From the NCBI RefSeq assembly GCF_937888285.1, contig NZ_CALART010000015.1, positions 124,001 to 188,000 of the forward strand: DNA of 64,000 nt. The letters are read 5' to 3'. The translations under genes were made by a program, and so were the position numbers. The DNA is from an uncultured Aquimonas sp. Lineage in GTDB: Bacteria; Pseudomonadota; Gammaproteobacteria; Xanthomonadales; Xanthomonadaceae. The notes under the pieces were generated by a model. That model was not told where the DNA came from, ran no database searches, and saw only the letters and a list, made by a program, of their open reading frames with translations. This document shows, in pieces, positions 52,753 to 62,623 of this stretch (the stretch's first letter is position 1; every line of letters starts with the position of its first letter).

Positions 52753-53760
52753 ATGTCCAGCATCGAATTCGCCGCCAGCCTGCAGAGCGCCGCTGAAACC
52801 CTGCTGGACCGCAGAGCGACGCCGCAGGCGCTGGACCTGAGTTGCGCGGCGCTGTTCGAGGTCTGCGCAGCGCTCAGCGGCGGGCTGGACGAGCAGTCCA
52901 GCGCACTGGCCTGCGGCAAGGCGCTGTCCTCGCTGGAGGCGGCTCGCTGCCTGCTCGACCACCGACGCACGACGGTGCTGCTGCGCGCGGTCGATGCAGC
53001 GATCCGCGCGCGCCTGCAGCAGAAGCCGGGCCCAATCTGCCTGCTGTACGCCGGCTGCGGGCCCTTCGCCACCCTGATCCTGCCGCTGCTGGCGCGCTAC
53101 CCGGCCGAACGCCTGCGGGTCTGCCTGCTGGACGTACACGCGCAGTCGCTGCGCTGCGCCGAAGCGCTGTGCGATGCCGCCGGCGTGGCCGATCGCCTGC
53201 TGCCCAGCCTGCGCGGAGATGCCGCACAGCTGCGGCTGCCGCGCGGCCCGCGTGTCGATCTGCTGCTCGCCGAGCTGATGCAGCGCGCGCTGGCGCATGA
53301 GCCGCAGCTGGCCGTGCTGATGAACCTGCTGCCGCAGTGCGCGCCGGACGTCGCCCTGGTACCGGCGCGCATCCGGGTCAGCGCGGCGCTGGCGGACATC
53401 GCGCGCGAATTCGAGCCCGATGCCGAGCGCCTGCGGATCGAGCTGGGCGAACTTGTGCAGCTCTCGCAGCGCAGCCTGCCTGATCTGGCCGCGCGCCTCG
53501 CCAATGGCCGCATCGACTGCCCGGACGTGGTGATTCCGCGCGCGATCCCGCAGGGCCTGTCGCTGATCCTGCGCACGCGCATCGAAGCGAGCGAGGTCGA
53601 TGTGCTGGCGGACTACGACTCGGGGCTGACCCATCCGCTGGTACTGCACGCGCTGGGCGCGCTGCGCGGCGGCGAGCGCTTCGCCTGCCGCTATCGGCTG
53701 GGCAGCGATCCCGGCTTTGAACTGGTTCGCGCGGAAGATGCGCCGCCGGCCGACGCATGA
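52753..53760 (+). CDS. SAM-dependent methyltransferase-like protein
   Basis: 335-residue cytoplasmic protein. The central region has CLLYAGCGPFATLILPLLAR (SAM motif I with GCG) and VCLLDVHAQSLRCAEALCDA (acidic motif II), then VDLLLAELMQRALAHEPQLA. The first 90 residues are helical and not recognised. The layout is reminiscent of arginine-N-methyltransferase-like proteins with an ExxE-type loop (LAELMQ), but this is tentative. ATG 52753 is used. It ends 31 bp before rnpB in the opposite direction. Confidence 0.78.
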   Translation: MSSIEFAASLQSAAETLLDRRATPQALDLSCAALFEVCAALSGGLDEQSSALACGKALSSLEAARCLLDHRRTTVLLRAVDAAIRARLQQKPGPICLLYAGCGPFATLILPLLARYPAERLRVCLLDVHAQSLRCAEALCDAAGVADRLLPSLRGDAAQLRLPRGPRVDLLLAELMQRALAHEPQLAVLMNLLPQCAPDVALVPARIRVSAALADIAREFEPDAERLRIELGELVQLSQRSLPDLAARLANGRIDCPDVVIPRAIPQGLSLILRTRIEASEVDVLADYDSGLTHPLVLHALGALRGGERFACRYRLGSDPGFELVRAEDAPPADA

Positions 53761-53790
53761 GGACTCTGCGCCGGCCGGTCGAGCTCGAAA

Positions 53791-54147
<357 letters not shown>

Positions 54148-54166
54148 GCGGCGCGCAGTGTACGCG

Positions 54167-55015
54167 CTAAAGCTCGGCGGCCGCTGAATCCTGCCCGGCC
54201 GCGTACAGCGCCTTGCGCGACGCGCCCGAGAGCTCGGCCGCGAGCTTGGCCGCCTTCGACGCCGGCAGATGCTCGCGCAGCACGGCGAAGATGCGCTGAC
54301 CCTCGCGCAGGGCGGCGTCGCTGTCTTCGGGCGCGCCTTCGATCATCAGCACGAACTCGCCGCGCTGCTGGTTGGGATCGGCCCGCAGCACCTCGACGAG
54401 CTGCGGCAAGCGGCCGTCGAGCACGGTCTCGAACAGCTTGGTCAGCTCGCGTGCGACCACCGCTCGGCGCGCTTCGCCGAACACCGCGGCGGCGTCCTCA
54501 AGACAATCGAGCATGCGGTGGCTGGACTCGTAGAACACGAGCGTGCGCGGCTCGCCCAGCAGTGCCTGCAGACGCTCGCGGCGCGCACCGGACTTCGCCG
54601 GCAGGAAGCCCTCGAAGGCGAAGCGATCGGACGGCAGGCCCGCCACCGACAGCGCGGCGATGGCCGCGCACGGGCCCGGTACCGGGCTCACTTTCAGGCC
54701 GGCCGCACGCGCGGCGCAGACCAGGCGGAAACCGGGATCGCTGATCAAGGGCGTGCCGGCATCCGACACCAGGGCGATCTGCTCGCCCGCGCGCAGGCGC
54801 GCCAGCACCGCCTCGACCTGGGCCGACTCGTTGTGCTCGTGCAGGGCCAGCAGGGGACGCTTCAGCCCCTTCGCCGCCAGCAGCTGCTGCGTGTGGCGGG
54901 TGTCCTCGGCGCAGACCAGGTCGGCCTCGGCCAGCACCTTCTGCGCGCGCGGCGAGAGGTCGTCGAGGTTGCCGATGGGCGTGGCGACAACGTGGAGGCA
55001 GCCGGTTGGGAGCAC
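54167..55015 (-). CDS. rsmI: 16S rRNA 2'-O-methyltransferase RsmI
   Basis: 282-residue SAM-dependent methyltransferase of C1402 in 16S rRNA. LHVVATPIGNLDDLSPRAQK is the diagnostic start, with CAEDTRHTQQLLAAKGL, IALVSDAGTPLISDPGFRLV and VSPVPGPCAAIAALSVAGLP. Normal length. The apparent start is GTG 55015, directly abutting repeat F, with no Shine-Dalgarno sequence. A start a few codons in is possible. It diverges from lpoA. Confidence 0.95.
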   Translation of the reverse strand: MLPTGCLHVVATPIGNLDDLSPRAQKVLAEADLVCAEDTRHTQQLLAAKGLKRPLLALHEHNESAQVEAVLARLRAGEQIALVSDAGTPLISDPGFRLVCAARAAGLKVSPVPGPCAAIAALSVAGLPSDRFAFEGFLPAKSGARRERLQALLGEPRTLVFYESSHRMLDCLEDAAAVFGEARRAVVARELTKLFETVLDGRLPQLVEVLRADPNQQRGEFVLMIEGAPEDSDAALREGQRIFAVLREHLPASKAAKLAAELSGASRKALYAAGQDSAAAEL

Positions 55016-55045
55016 GGGATTGGGGATTCGGGATTGGGGATTCGA
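55016..55045. repeat. tandem GGGATT(C/G)G-type repeat, copy 1
   Basis: GGGATTGGGGATTCGGGATT then GGGGATTCG, a short-unit repeat frequent in Xanthomonadaceae intergenic DNA. It abuts the rsmI start codon. An inverted copy lies at 55155. Confidence 0.75.
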
Positions 55046-55154
55046 GGGCGCGGCGGCAGGCTCAAGGCCGCGCTGCGAGGGGCCACCATGCTAACCGCTG
55101 CGCCCGCCTGCACCGCTCGGAGACGATCTGCCGGGGCGCAGAAGGCGGCCGATT

Positions 55155-55187
55155 CCTGAATCCCGAATCCCCACTCCCCAATTCCCG
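55155..55187. repeat. tandem GGGATT-type repeat, copy 2 (inverted)
   Basis: CCTGAATCCCGAATCCCCAC then TCCCCAATTCCC, the reverse complement type of copy 1. The two flank a 109-bp core in the rsmI/lpoA intergenic region and could pair as a large stem. Confidence 0.7.
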
Positions 55188-55230
55188 CTCTTACACTCCG
55201 CATTCCGAGTCTGTCGCCGAGTCCCCGCCC

Positions 55231-57018
55231 ATGCGCCGCCTGCGCCCCCTGTTCTGCGCCCTGCTGATCGCCACCGCCCTGAGCGGCTGCGACAGCATGC
55301 CGACCCGCGCCTCGACCTCGCCCGAGCAGGAGATGGCCGAGCGCCTGTACGCCGAGGGCGACTTCCCGATGGCGGCGCAGGCCTTTCTGGATGCGGCCAA
55401 ACGCTCGCGCGCGCAGCGCGATCTGCTGACCCTGCGCGCGGCCGAGGCCTGGCGCGAGGATGGCCGGATCGAGGAAGCGCGCCCGCTGGTGCCGATGATC
55501 GGCGAGCGTCGCCTGGATGCCGACGGCCTGCTGCGCCTCAACCTGCTGCGCGCCGAGCTCGCGCTGGCCGACCGCGAGCCGCAGCGCGCGCTGGACGTGC
55601 TGGGCCAGCCGATCGAGGCCGTGCCGGAGGCGCAGCGCGACCGCGTCTACTTCCTGCGCGCACAGGCCTACGCAGGCCTCGACCGGCCCTTCGAGGCCGC
55701 GCGCGAACGGGCAGCGCTGGAAGCCTGGCTGCCGGCCGGCGAGCGCGAGGAGAACGCGCAGGCGATCGCCTCACTGCTGGGACAGATGCGCCCGGCCGAC
55801 CTGCAGCGCGCCAGCGCCGGGCTGGGCCGCAGCGACCCGCTCTACGACCACGCGGCGCGCCAGCTGCGCTCGCTGGGCCTGGCGATGCCCAGCTCGGCCG
55901 GCCGCACCGGCGGCGTCGGCGGCGCCCGCGCCAATCGCGTTGCCCTGCTGCTGCCGCGCAGCGGCCCGCTGGCCGCCGCCGGCGAAGCGGTGCGCGATGG
56001 CTTCATGGCGGCGTACTACGCCGATGCCGGCGAACAGCGTCCCGAAGTGGTGCTGTACGACGCCGGCGACAGCGTCGAGCAGAACCTGCAGGCCTTCCGC
56101 GACGCCAGCGCCGACGGCGCCGAGCGCATCGTCGGCCCGCTGTCGCGCGAGGCGATCGGCGCGCTGTTCGAGATGGGCACGCTGCAGACGCCGGTGCTGG
56201 CCTTGAACCGCGGCACGGTGACCCCGCCGCCCGGCAGCCAGAGCTTCGCGCTGAGCCCGGAAGACGAAGGCGTCGCCGCGGCCGAGCGCATGCTCGCCCT
56301 GGGTTACCGGCGCGTCATCGTCGCCAACGGCGGCGACGAGCATGCGCGCCGCGTGCTGTCCGCTCTGGGCCCGACCTTCGCCCGCGGCGGCGGCAGCGTG
56401 CTGACCGAGATCGTGCCCCCGGAGGGCAGCCCGAACTACTCGGCCGAGATACGCCGTGCCATCGCCGCCGCGGGCCAGCGCGCGCCGGACCCCGCGGCCA
56501 CCACGCTCGACCGCTCCGGCGCCGTGCAGATCGATGTCGATGCGATCTACCTCGCCGTGCGCTTCGAGCAGGCCCGCCTGCTGGTGCCGCAGCTGCGTGC
56601 CGCCGGCATCTTCGATCGCCCGCTGCTGGCCAGCTCGCAGATCCGCGGCGCCGACGGCAATGCCCGACCCGACCGCGATTTCGACGGCATCGAGTTCACC
56701 GAACTGCCCTGGCTGCTCGGCGCCAGCGGACCCGGCCTGCCCTCGCAGGACGAGTCCCGCGCGCTGAGCACGGCGCAGGGCGCCTCGGCGCGCCTGTTCG
56801 CCTTTGGCCTCGATGCCTACCGCGTGCTGGCCGCCCTGCCTGCGCTGAGCCGCCTGCCCGGCACGTCGATCGAAGGCGCCAGCGGCAGCCTCAGCCTCGA
56901 CGAATTCGGCCAGGTCCAGCGGCGCCCCGGCTGGGGCCGTTTTCGCGGTGCGCGCGCCCAGCTGATCCCCAGTGAAGAGACCGGAATGCAGCTCGATGGC
57001 GGCGCTGCCCTCCGCTGA
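55231..57018 (+). CDS. lpoA: LpoA-type penicillin-binding protein activator
   Basis: 595-residue outer-membrane lipoprotein. Lipobox TALSGC (Cys20). The N-terminal region (about 25-215) is TPR-like (MAERLYAEGDFPMAAQAFLD). The C-terminal region is a periplasmic-binding-protein fold: RVALLLPRSGPLAAAGEAVR, DGFMAAYYADAG, RIVGPLSREAIGALFEMG and DFDGIEFTELPWLL. E. coli LpoA activates PBP1a. ATG 55231 begins the lipoprotein leader; no strong Shine-Dalgarno site. The end overlaps the yraN start by 23 bp. Confidence 0.92.
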   Translation: MRRLRPLFCALLIATALSGCDSMPTRASTSPEQEMAERLYAEGDFPMAAQAFLDAAKRSRAQRDLLTLRAAEAWREDGRIEEARPLVPMIGERRLDADGLLRLNLLRAELALADREPQRALDVLGQPIEAVPEAQRDRVYFLRAQAYAGLDRPFEAARERAALEAWLPAGEREENAQAIASLLGQMRPADLQRASAGLGRSDPLYDHAARQLRSLGLAMPSSAGRTGGVGGARANRVALLLPRSGPLAAAGEAVRDGFMAAYYADAGEQRPEVVLYDAGDSVEQNLQAFRDASADGAERIVGPLSREAIGALFEMGTLQTPVLALNRGTVTPPPGSQSFALSPEDEGVAAAERMLALGYRRVIVANGGDEHARRVLSALGPTFARGGGSVLTEIVPPEGSPNYSAEIRRAIAAAGQRAPDPAATTLDRSGAVQIDVDAIYLAVRFEQARLLVPQLRAAGIFDRPLLASSQIRGADGNARPDRDFDGIEFTELPWLLGASGPGLPSQDESRALSTAQGASARLFAFGLDAYRVLAALPALSRLPGTSIEGASGSLSLDEFGQVQRRPGWGRFRGARAQLIPSEETGMQLDGGAALR

Positions 57019-57364
57019 GGGCCCGCGCCGCGAAGCGCAGGCGCGCGCGCACCTGGAAGCGCAGGGCCTGCGCTTCCGCGCCGCCAACGTGCGCTACCGC
57101 TTCGGCGAACTCGACCTGGTGATGGAGGCCGGCGAGATGCTGGTCTTCGTCGAAGTGCGCTACCGGCGCAGCGCAAGCCACGGCGGTGCCTTGGCCTCGA
57201 TCGGCGCGGCCAAGCGCCAGCGCCTGTGGCAGGCCGCGCAGGCCTATCTCGCGGCGAATCCCGCGCTGGCCAAGCGCCCCTGCCGCTTCGACGTGGTCGC
57301 CATCGAGGGCCAAGGCGCGGGCGAGCGCCTGCACTGGCTGCAGCACGTGCTCGAATCGGCCTGA
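56996..57364 (+). CDS. yraN: YraN/UPF0102 family nuclease-like protein
   Basis: 122-residue protein. REAQARAHLEAQGLRFRAAN, VRYRFGELDLVMEAGEMLVF and VEVRYRRSASHGGALASIGA carry the restriction-endonuclease-like core (E-x-D and ExK/R type residues: GELDLV, FVEVRYR). Function unproven. ATG 56996 overlaps the lpoA end by 23 bp, which matches the common lpoA-yraN arrangement and implies coupling. Confidence 0.93.
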   Translation: MAALPSAEGPRREAQARAHLEAQGLRFRAANVRYRFGELDLVMEAGEMLVFVEVRYRRSASHGGALASIGAAKRQRLWQAAQAYLAANPALAKRPCRFDVVAIEGQGAGERLHWLQHVLESA

Positions 57365-57470
57365 GCACTGCGCTTCCGACGAACGCTCCGCGATGACCTT
57401 TGTCGCCTTGCCCCGCCGCTGAGCGCTCGCGCATCATCCGGGGCCCATCTCAAGCTCGAAACGCGCGCCC

Positions 57471-58394
57471 ATGAGCACTCCGCAGTACCCCGAATTCATC
57501 TGGCAGAACGGCGCGATCAAGCCCTGGGCCGAGGCCACCACGCACGTGATGGCGCATGCCCTGCACTACGGATCGTCCGTGTTCGAGGGCATCCGCAGCT
57601 ACGAAACCCCGAACGGCCCGGCGATCTTCCGCCTCAACGACCATCTGGTGCGGCTGTTCCACTCGGCCAAGATCTACGACATCCCCATGCCCTACGACCT
57701 CGCCACGCTGGCGCATGCCTGCCGCGAGGTGCTGAAGCGCAACGGCCTCGGCAAGGGCTATCTGCGGCCGGTGGCCTATCGTGGCCTGGGCGGCTTCGGC
57801 CTCTCGGCCGACTGCCCCACCGATGTCGCCGTGGCCGCCTGGAACATGGGCGCCTACCTCGGCGCCGGCGTGCTGGAGCAGGGCATCGACGCCTGCGTGT
57901 CGAGCTGGCAGAGGATGGCGCCGAACACCATCCCGACCGGCGCCAAGGCCGGCGGCAACTACCTGTCGGGTCAGCTGATCGCGCGCGAAGCGCGGCGCTT
58001 GGGCTTCGGCGAGGGCATCGCCTTGGCCTCGACCGGCCTGCTCAGCGAGGGCGCGGGCGAGAACCTGTTCCTGGTGTTCAACGGCGCCCTGCACACGACG
58101 CCGGCTTCGGCGGCGATCCTCAACGGCATCACCCGCCACAGCATCATGACTCTGGCCCGCGAGCACGGCATCGAGGTGGTCGAGCGCGACATGCCGCGCG
58201 AGTATCTCTACCTCTGCGACGAGCTGTTCATGTGCGGCACCGCCGCCGAGATCACGCCGATCCGCAGCGTCGACGGCAAGCCGGTGGGCAGCGGCAAGCC
58301 CGGCCCGGTCACCGCGCGCATCCAGGAGCTCTTCTTCGGCCTGTTCAACGGCCGCACCCCGGACCGCCACGGCTGGCTGGAAGCGGTCGGCTGA
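57471..58394 (+). CDS. ilvE: branched-chain amino acid aminotransferase
   Basis: 307-residue fold-type IV PLP aminotransferase interconverting Val, Leu, Ile and their 2-oxo acids. HALHYGSSVFEGIRSYETPN, RLNDHLVRLFHSAKIY and YLRPVAYRG are standard. The PLP lysine is in IPTGAKAGGNYLSGQLIARE. LASTGLLSEGAGENLFLVFN and LFMCGTAAEITPIRSVDGK follow. Normal length, typical of the type with SSVFEG. It stands alone, about 100 bp after yraN. Confidence 0.96.
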   Translation: MSTPQYPEFIWQNGAIKPWAEATTHVMAHALHYGSSVFEGIRSYETPNGPAIFRLNDHLVRLFHSAKIYDIPMPYDLATLAHACREVLKRNGLGKGYLRPVAYRGLGGFGLSADCPTDVAVAAWNMGAYLGAGVLEQGIDACVSSWQRMAPNTIPTGAKAGGNYLSGQLIAREARRLGFGEGIALASTGLLSEGAGENLFLVFNGALHTTPASAAILNGITRHSIMTLAREHGIEVVERDMPREYLYLCDELFMCGTAAEITPIRSVDGKPVGSGKPGPVTARIQELFFGLFNGRTPDRHGWLEAVG

Positions 58395-58560
58395 GCCCTG
58401 CTGCAGGTCCGCGGCAAGCGCCCCGCGCGGGCACTTGCCGATCCCGAGCCGGGCGCCGACCTGCGGCGCCTGGCACGGCCTGATCTCCGCCGCCCTATGT
58501 CTCGCAGCGCCAGTCGCGGACAGCACCCCGACAGCGTGATCGCCGGCGCCCCCGCGAACG

Positions 58561-61500
58561 GTGCAGGACTTGCATGATGTGCGGACTCCCGCGCCGCCGA
58601 CTTCCCGATTGACCGCAGCCGTTCGCCGCCGCAGCCGACCTGAGCCCGAGCCTTCGGGCGACGCCCGCGCGGGCGTCTGGCTGTGCCTGCTGGCGCTCCT
58701 GCTGTGGGTGCAGACAGCAGCCGCGGCGCTGCCGCTGGACCAGTACTACCAGGAAACCTGGACCACCCGCGAAGGCCTGCCGCACAACACGGTCAACGCC
58801 ATCACCCAGACCCCGGACGGCTATCTCTGGCTGGGCACCTGGGAAGGTGCGGTGCGCTACAGCGGCCTGCGCTTCCAGAACTTCGACCGCAATGCCGGCA
58901 CCGACATGCTGGACTCCGGCGTCCGCGCGCTCACGCTGGAAGCCGATGGCGGCCTGCTGGTCGCCGGCTCGCGCGGCAGCATCGTGCGCCTGCACAACGG
59001 CCACTGGCAGCGCCAGCCCGCCGCACCGACACTCGTCACCGACGTCCTGCGCGATCGCTTGGGGCGACTGTGGGCGGGCACCGAGAACGGCGGCCTGATG
59101 CGCATCGACCCCGATGGGCGCCGCCAGCACTTCGTCGTCTCGCCCGAGACGGGCGGCGGCAGCGTCTATGCGCTGGCCGAAGACGCGCTCGGCCGCATCT
59201 GGGCCGGCACCTCGCGCGGGCTGATGCGCGCCAGCGAAGACCGTCTGTTGCCCGCCCCGGACCGCGGCGGCGTACTCGGCGAGCGTCGCGTGCTGTCGCT
59301 GCTGCTCGGCGCCCAGGGCCAGCTGCTGGTCGGCACCGAGCACGGCCTGTTCGCCTCGCAGCAGCCGGTCGCGGCCGCCGCCGACCCTGATCTCGCATTC
59401 GCCGCGCGCGAGCCCGAGCTCGCGGCCACCTCGATCAGCCGGCTGCTGGTCGATCGTCGCGGCAACCTGTGGATCGGCACGGTCTCGCACGGTCTGTTCC
59501 GGCGCAGCGAGGACGGCCTCGACGTCCTCGACACCGGTAGCGGCCTCCCCAACAACCGCGTGCTGGCGCTGTACGAAGACCGCGAGGGCAACCTGTGGAT
59601 CGGCACCAACGGTGGGTTGGTGCGGCTGGGCGAGGCCCCGTTCTCGACGCTGACCCGGCGCCACGGGCTGGCCGACGATTTCGTGCGCAGTGTGCTCGAG
59701 CTCCCCGATGGACACATCCTGGCCGGCACCAGCCGCGGCCTCAGCCTGATCAACGGGCATCGCATCGAAGCCTGGCCGCGCCTGCCCGGCGAAGCCTCGG
59801 GGCTGTCGGTGCTGAGCCTGGCCCGCGCGGCGGGCGGCGTCTGGATCGGCAGCTACAACAGCGGCGCCCTGCGCGTCGAAGGCGAGCGCGTGGTCGAGCG
59901 CGTCGGACGCGAGCAGGGCCTGCCCTCGAACGAAGTCCGCGCGCTGCTGGAAGATCGCTCGGGTCGGCTGTGGATCGGGACCACCCAGGGCCTCGCCTTG
60001 AGGCAGGGCGATGCCCTGACCGTCTACGGCACCACCGAGGGCCTGCCGGGCGAGTACATCGTCGCCCTGTTCGAGGATTCGCAGGGCACGCTCTGGGTGG
60101 GCACCGGCACCGGCCTCGGACGCATCCGCGAGGGCCGCGCCGAGACGCTTTCGCTGGCAGGCGCTGGCGCCGTCGAGTCGGTGTTCTCGATCCTTGAAGA
60201 CAGCCGCGCCGGCGTGCTCTGGCTGGCCACCGATCGCGGCCTGCTGCGCTGGCGCCGCAGCGACGGCCAGCTGGCGGCGATCGGCCACGGCGCCGGCCTG
60301 CCCTTCGAGAAGTTCTTCGCGGTGCTGACAGACGCCGCCGGCGACCTCTGGCTGACCGGCAACCGCGGCGTGCTGCGGCTGCCCGCTGCCGCCGCCCACG
60401 CCTACGCCGATGGCCGCGCCGAAACCGTGCCCTTCGAGCACTTCAACGAATCCGACGGCATGGCCAGCGCCCAGTGCAACGGCGGCTCCGGCCCGCCGGC
60501 GCTGCGCCGCAGCGACGGCAGCCTGTGGGTGGCCACCGCCCTGGGCGTGGCCCACGTCGCCCCCGAACGGCTGGACGACTTCGCCGAACAGGCGCCGCCG
60601 GTGGTGATCGAATCCCTGCTGGTCGATGGCGCCCAGCTGCCGCTGGCGCCGCGCGTGGACCTGCCCGCCGGCACCAGCCGCATCGAAGTCGGCTTCGCAG
60701 GCCTGGCCTTCGTGATGCCGCAGCGGGTGCGCTACCGCTACCGGCTGGAGGGCTTCGACCACGGCTGGATCGAGCGCGGCGAACAGCGCAGCGCGGTGTT
60801 CACGAACCTTGGCCCCGGCGACTACGCCCTGCACGTGCAGGCCGCACATCCGAACGGGCCGTGGAGCGAGCGCGAGGGCCGCATCGACTTCCGCATCGCC
60901 CCGCATTGGTGGCAGCGGCCCTGGGCCTGGCTGCTGCTGGCGGCGCTGCTCGCGGCGAGCGTCCACCACCTGCTGCGGCGTCGCCTGCTGCGGCATGAGC
61001 AGAACGAGATCCGCCTGCGCGAGCTGGTCGAACAGCGCACCGTCGACCTGCGCCTGCAGGCGCAGCGGCTGCAGGAGGCCGATGCCGAAAAGAACGTGCT
61101 GCTGGAGCGCCTGCGCGAGCAGTCCGAGGCCTTCGAGCGGCAGGCCCGCGAGGACGCGCTGACCGGGCTGGCCAACCGTCGCGCCTTCGACGAGCTGCTG
61201 GCCTATGAGTTCGCCCGCGCCGGCCGCTCCGACCAGCCGCTGTGCGTGGCCCTGGTCGATCTTGACCACTTCAAGCGGATCAATGACGAGTACTCGCACG
61301 CCGCCGGCGACGCCGTGCTGCGCGCGGTGGCGACGCGCATGCGCGCGCTCTGCCGCGAGATCGACACCGTGGCGCGCTGGGGCGGCGAGGAGTTCGCCCT
61401 GCTGCTGCCGAACACCCGCCTGTCCGATGCCCTGGTGGTCTGCGAGCGCGTGCGCGCGGGGCTGGAGCGCATGGAGCTCGACGAGGTCGCCGCCGGCCTG

Positions 61501-61626
61501 CGCATCACCGTGAGCATCGGCCTGGCCTCGCACGAAGGCCACGCTGACTACGATCGCATGCTCTCGCAGGTCGATGCCGCCCTGTACGCGGCCAAGCAGT
61601 CCGGCCGCAATCGCGTCGCCTGCTGA
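58561..61626 (+). CDS. periplasmic propeller / Y_Y_Y sensor fused to GGDEF diguanylate cyclase
   Basis: 1021-residue inner-membrane sensor. A signal anchor (GVWLCLLALLLWVQTAAAAL) is preceded by an Arg-rich leader. The periplasmic part has two-component-regulator propeller repeats (for example QTPDGYLWLGTWEGAVRYSG and EDREGNLWIGTNGGLVRLGE) and a Y_Y_Y domain (VRYRYRLEGFDHGWIERGEQ). A transmembrane helix (PWAWLLLAALLAASVHHLL), a coiled coil and a GGDEF domain follow. The GGDEF domain has DALTGLANRRAF, an RxxD inhibitory site (REID) and an intact active site ARWGGEEFALLL. It would couple an extracytoplasmic ligand to c-di-GMP. The start is GTG 58561 (or 58579). Confidence 0.92.
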   Translation: MQDLHDVRTPAPPTSRLTAAVRRRSRPEPEPSGDARAGVWLCLLALLLWVQTAAAALPLDQYYQETWTTREGLPHNTVNAITQTPDGYLWLGTWEGAVRYSGLRFQNFDRNAGTDMLDSGVRALTLEADGGLLVAGSRGSIVRLHNGHWQRQPAAPTLVTDVLRDRLGRLWAGTENGGLMRIDPDGRRQHFVVSPETGGGSVYALAEDALGRIWAGTSRGLMRASEDRLLPAPDRGGVLGERRVLSLLLGAQGQLLVGTEHGLFASQQPVAAAADPDLAFAAREPELAATSISRLLVDRRGNLWIGTVSHGLFRRSEDGLDVLDTGSGLPNNRVLALYEDREGNLWIGTNGGLVRLGEAPFSTLTRRHGLADDFVRSVLELPDGHILAGTSRGLSLINGHRIEAWPRLPGEASGLSVLSLARAAGGVWIGSYNSGALRVEGERVVERVGREQGLPSNEVRALLEDRSGRLWIGTTQGLALRQGDALTVYGTTEGLPGEYIVALFEDSQGTLWVGTGTGLGRIREGRAETLSLAGAGAVESVFSILEDSRAGVLWLATDRGLLRWRRSDGQLAAIGHGAGLPFEKFFAVLTDAAGDLWLTGNRGVLRLPAAAAHAYADGRAETVPFEHFNESDGMASAQCNGGSGPPALRRSDGSLWVATALGVAHVAPERLDDFAEQAPPVVIESLLVDGAQLPLAPRVDLPAGTSRIEVGFAGLAFVMPQRVRYRYRLEGFDHGWIERGEQRSAVFTNLGPGDYALHVQAAHPNGPWSEREGRIDFRIAPHWWQRPWAWLLLAALLAASVHHLLRRRLLRHEQNEIRLRELVEQRTVDLRLQAQRLQEADAEKNVLLERLREQSEAFERQAREDALTGLANRRAFDELLAYEFARAGRSDQPLCVALVDLDHFKRINDEYSHAAGDAVLRAVATRMRALCREIDTVARWGGEEFALLLPNTRLSDALVVCERVRAGLERMELDEVAAGLRITVSIGLASHEGHADYDRMLSQVDAALYAAKQSGRNRVAC

Positions 61627-61815
61627 GCATTCCCGCACCACATGGGCCGCACGCCTCCAGCTGAACGAAAGCCCGCCGCGTGCTCACGCGCTGACACGCT
61701 CGCATTCCGCGCTTCGTAAAAGCAGTCAGGTCCGACAGCATCGCCGGACCGCCGCGGCGCCGGATCGCGCCTGGCCTGAGGCAAGCGCCCGGGCCATCGC
61801 CTCAAGGACAGAGCC

Positions 61816-62502
61816 ATGATCGAACTCCAGCGTCTCGACCTCTACCGCCCCATCCACAAGGCCCTGCGCCTGCTCATGGCCGAAACCCTGGTCGAGGTCG
61901 GCCGCCTCGACTGCGAGGACAGCCCGGAGCTGCACGCCGGTCTTGATCGCGTCGAACAGCTGCTGCGCGCCTGCCGCAGCCATCTGCAGCACGAGGATGC
62001 CTTCCTCCACCCTGCGCTGGAACGCCTGCAGCGCAACGGCGCCGAGCGCACCCACCACGACCACCTCGAGCACCGCCACGCCATCGATGCGCTGCAGCGA
62101 CAGGTCACGGCCGTGCGCGAGCGCGTCGGCGGTGCGCGCCAGCAGGCCGCGGACGCGCTGTACGACGCGCTGGCCGACTTCATCGGCGAGAACTTCGCGC
62201 ACATGCGCATCGAAGAGCGCGACAACAACGCCCGGCTGTGGTCCGGCTACGACGACGCTGCGCTCGTCGAAGTGCACGAAGCCCTGCTGGCGTCGATTCC
62301 TGCCAGCGAAATGGAAGACACCCTGCGCCTGATGGTGCGCGCGCTCAGTCCTCGCGAGCGCGCCGGTCTGCTCGGCGAGATCCGCGGCAAGATGCCTGCC
62401 GATGCGTTCTCCGCGCTGCTGGGCGGCCTGCTGCCGCTGCTGCCGCCGCGCGACCGCGCCAAGCTCGTCATCGCCCTCGGCGAGGCGCGCGTCGCGGCTT
62501 GA
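61816..62502 (+). CDS. hemerythrin-like HHE domain protein
   Basis: 228-residue cytoplasmic protein. The HHE domain carries the iron-ligand histidines: LYRPIHKALRLLM, RSHLQHEDAFLHPALERL, THHDHLEHRHAIDAL and ENFAHMRIEERDNN. Helical throughout. The last 70 residues (ALSPRERAGLLGEIRGKMPA) form a further helical extension. Hemerythrin-like proteins bind oxygen, NO or iron; the specific role is not evident. ATG 61816 follows a purine-rich AGGACAGAGCC. Confidence 0.85.
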   Translation: MIELQRLDLYRPIHKALRLLMAETLVEVGRLDCEDSPELHAGLDRVEQLLRACRSHLQHEDAFLHPALERLQRNGAERTHHDHLEHRHAIDALQRQVTAVRERVGGARQQAADALYDALADFIGENFAHMRIEERDNNARLWSGYDDAALVEVHEALLASIPASEMEDTLRLMVRALSPRERAGLLGEIRGKMPADAFSALLGGLLPLLPPRDRAKLVIALGEARVAA

Positions 62503-62623
62503 GGGCGCAGGTCTTGCATGGCGTCGGGTCCACCCGCGCCATCGCGCCTGGGACATCCCTCATGCGCCGCACTCACGCGTATGCGGTGTAGCATTTCAGC
62601 CCTGCGCGTTCGAGTTCCGTCTC

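Noticed and set aside
58495..61641. Long minus-strand open frame opposite the propeller-GGDEF gene
   Set aside because: Same reason: compositionally a shadow of the real plus-strand gene, whose propeller, Y_Y_Y and GGDEF motifs are unmistakable.
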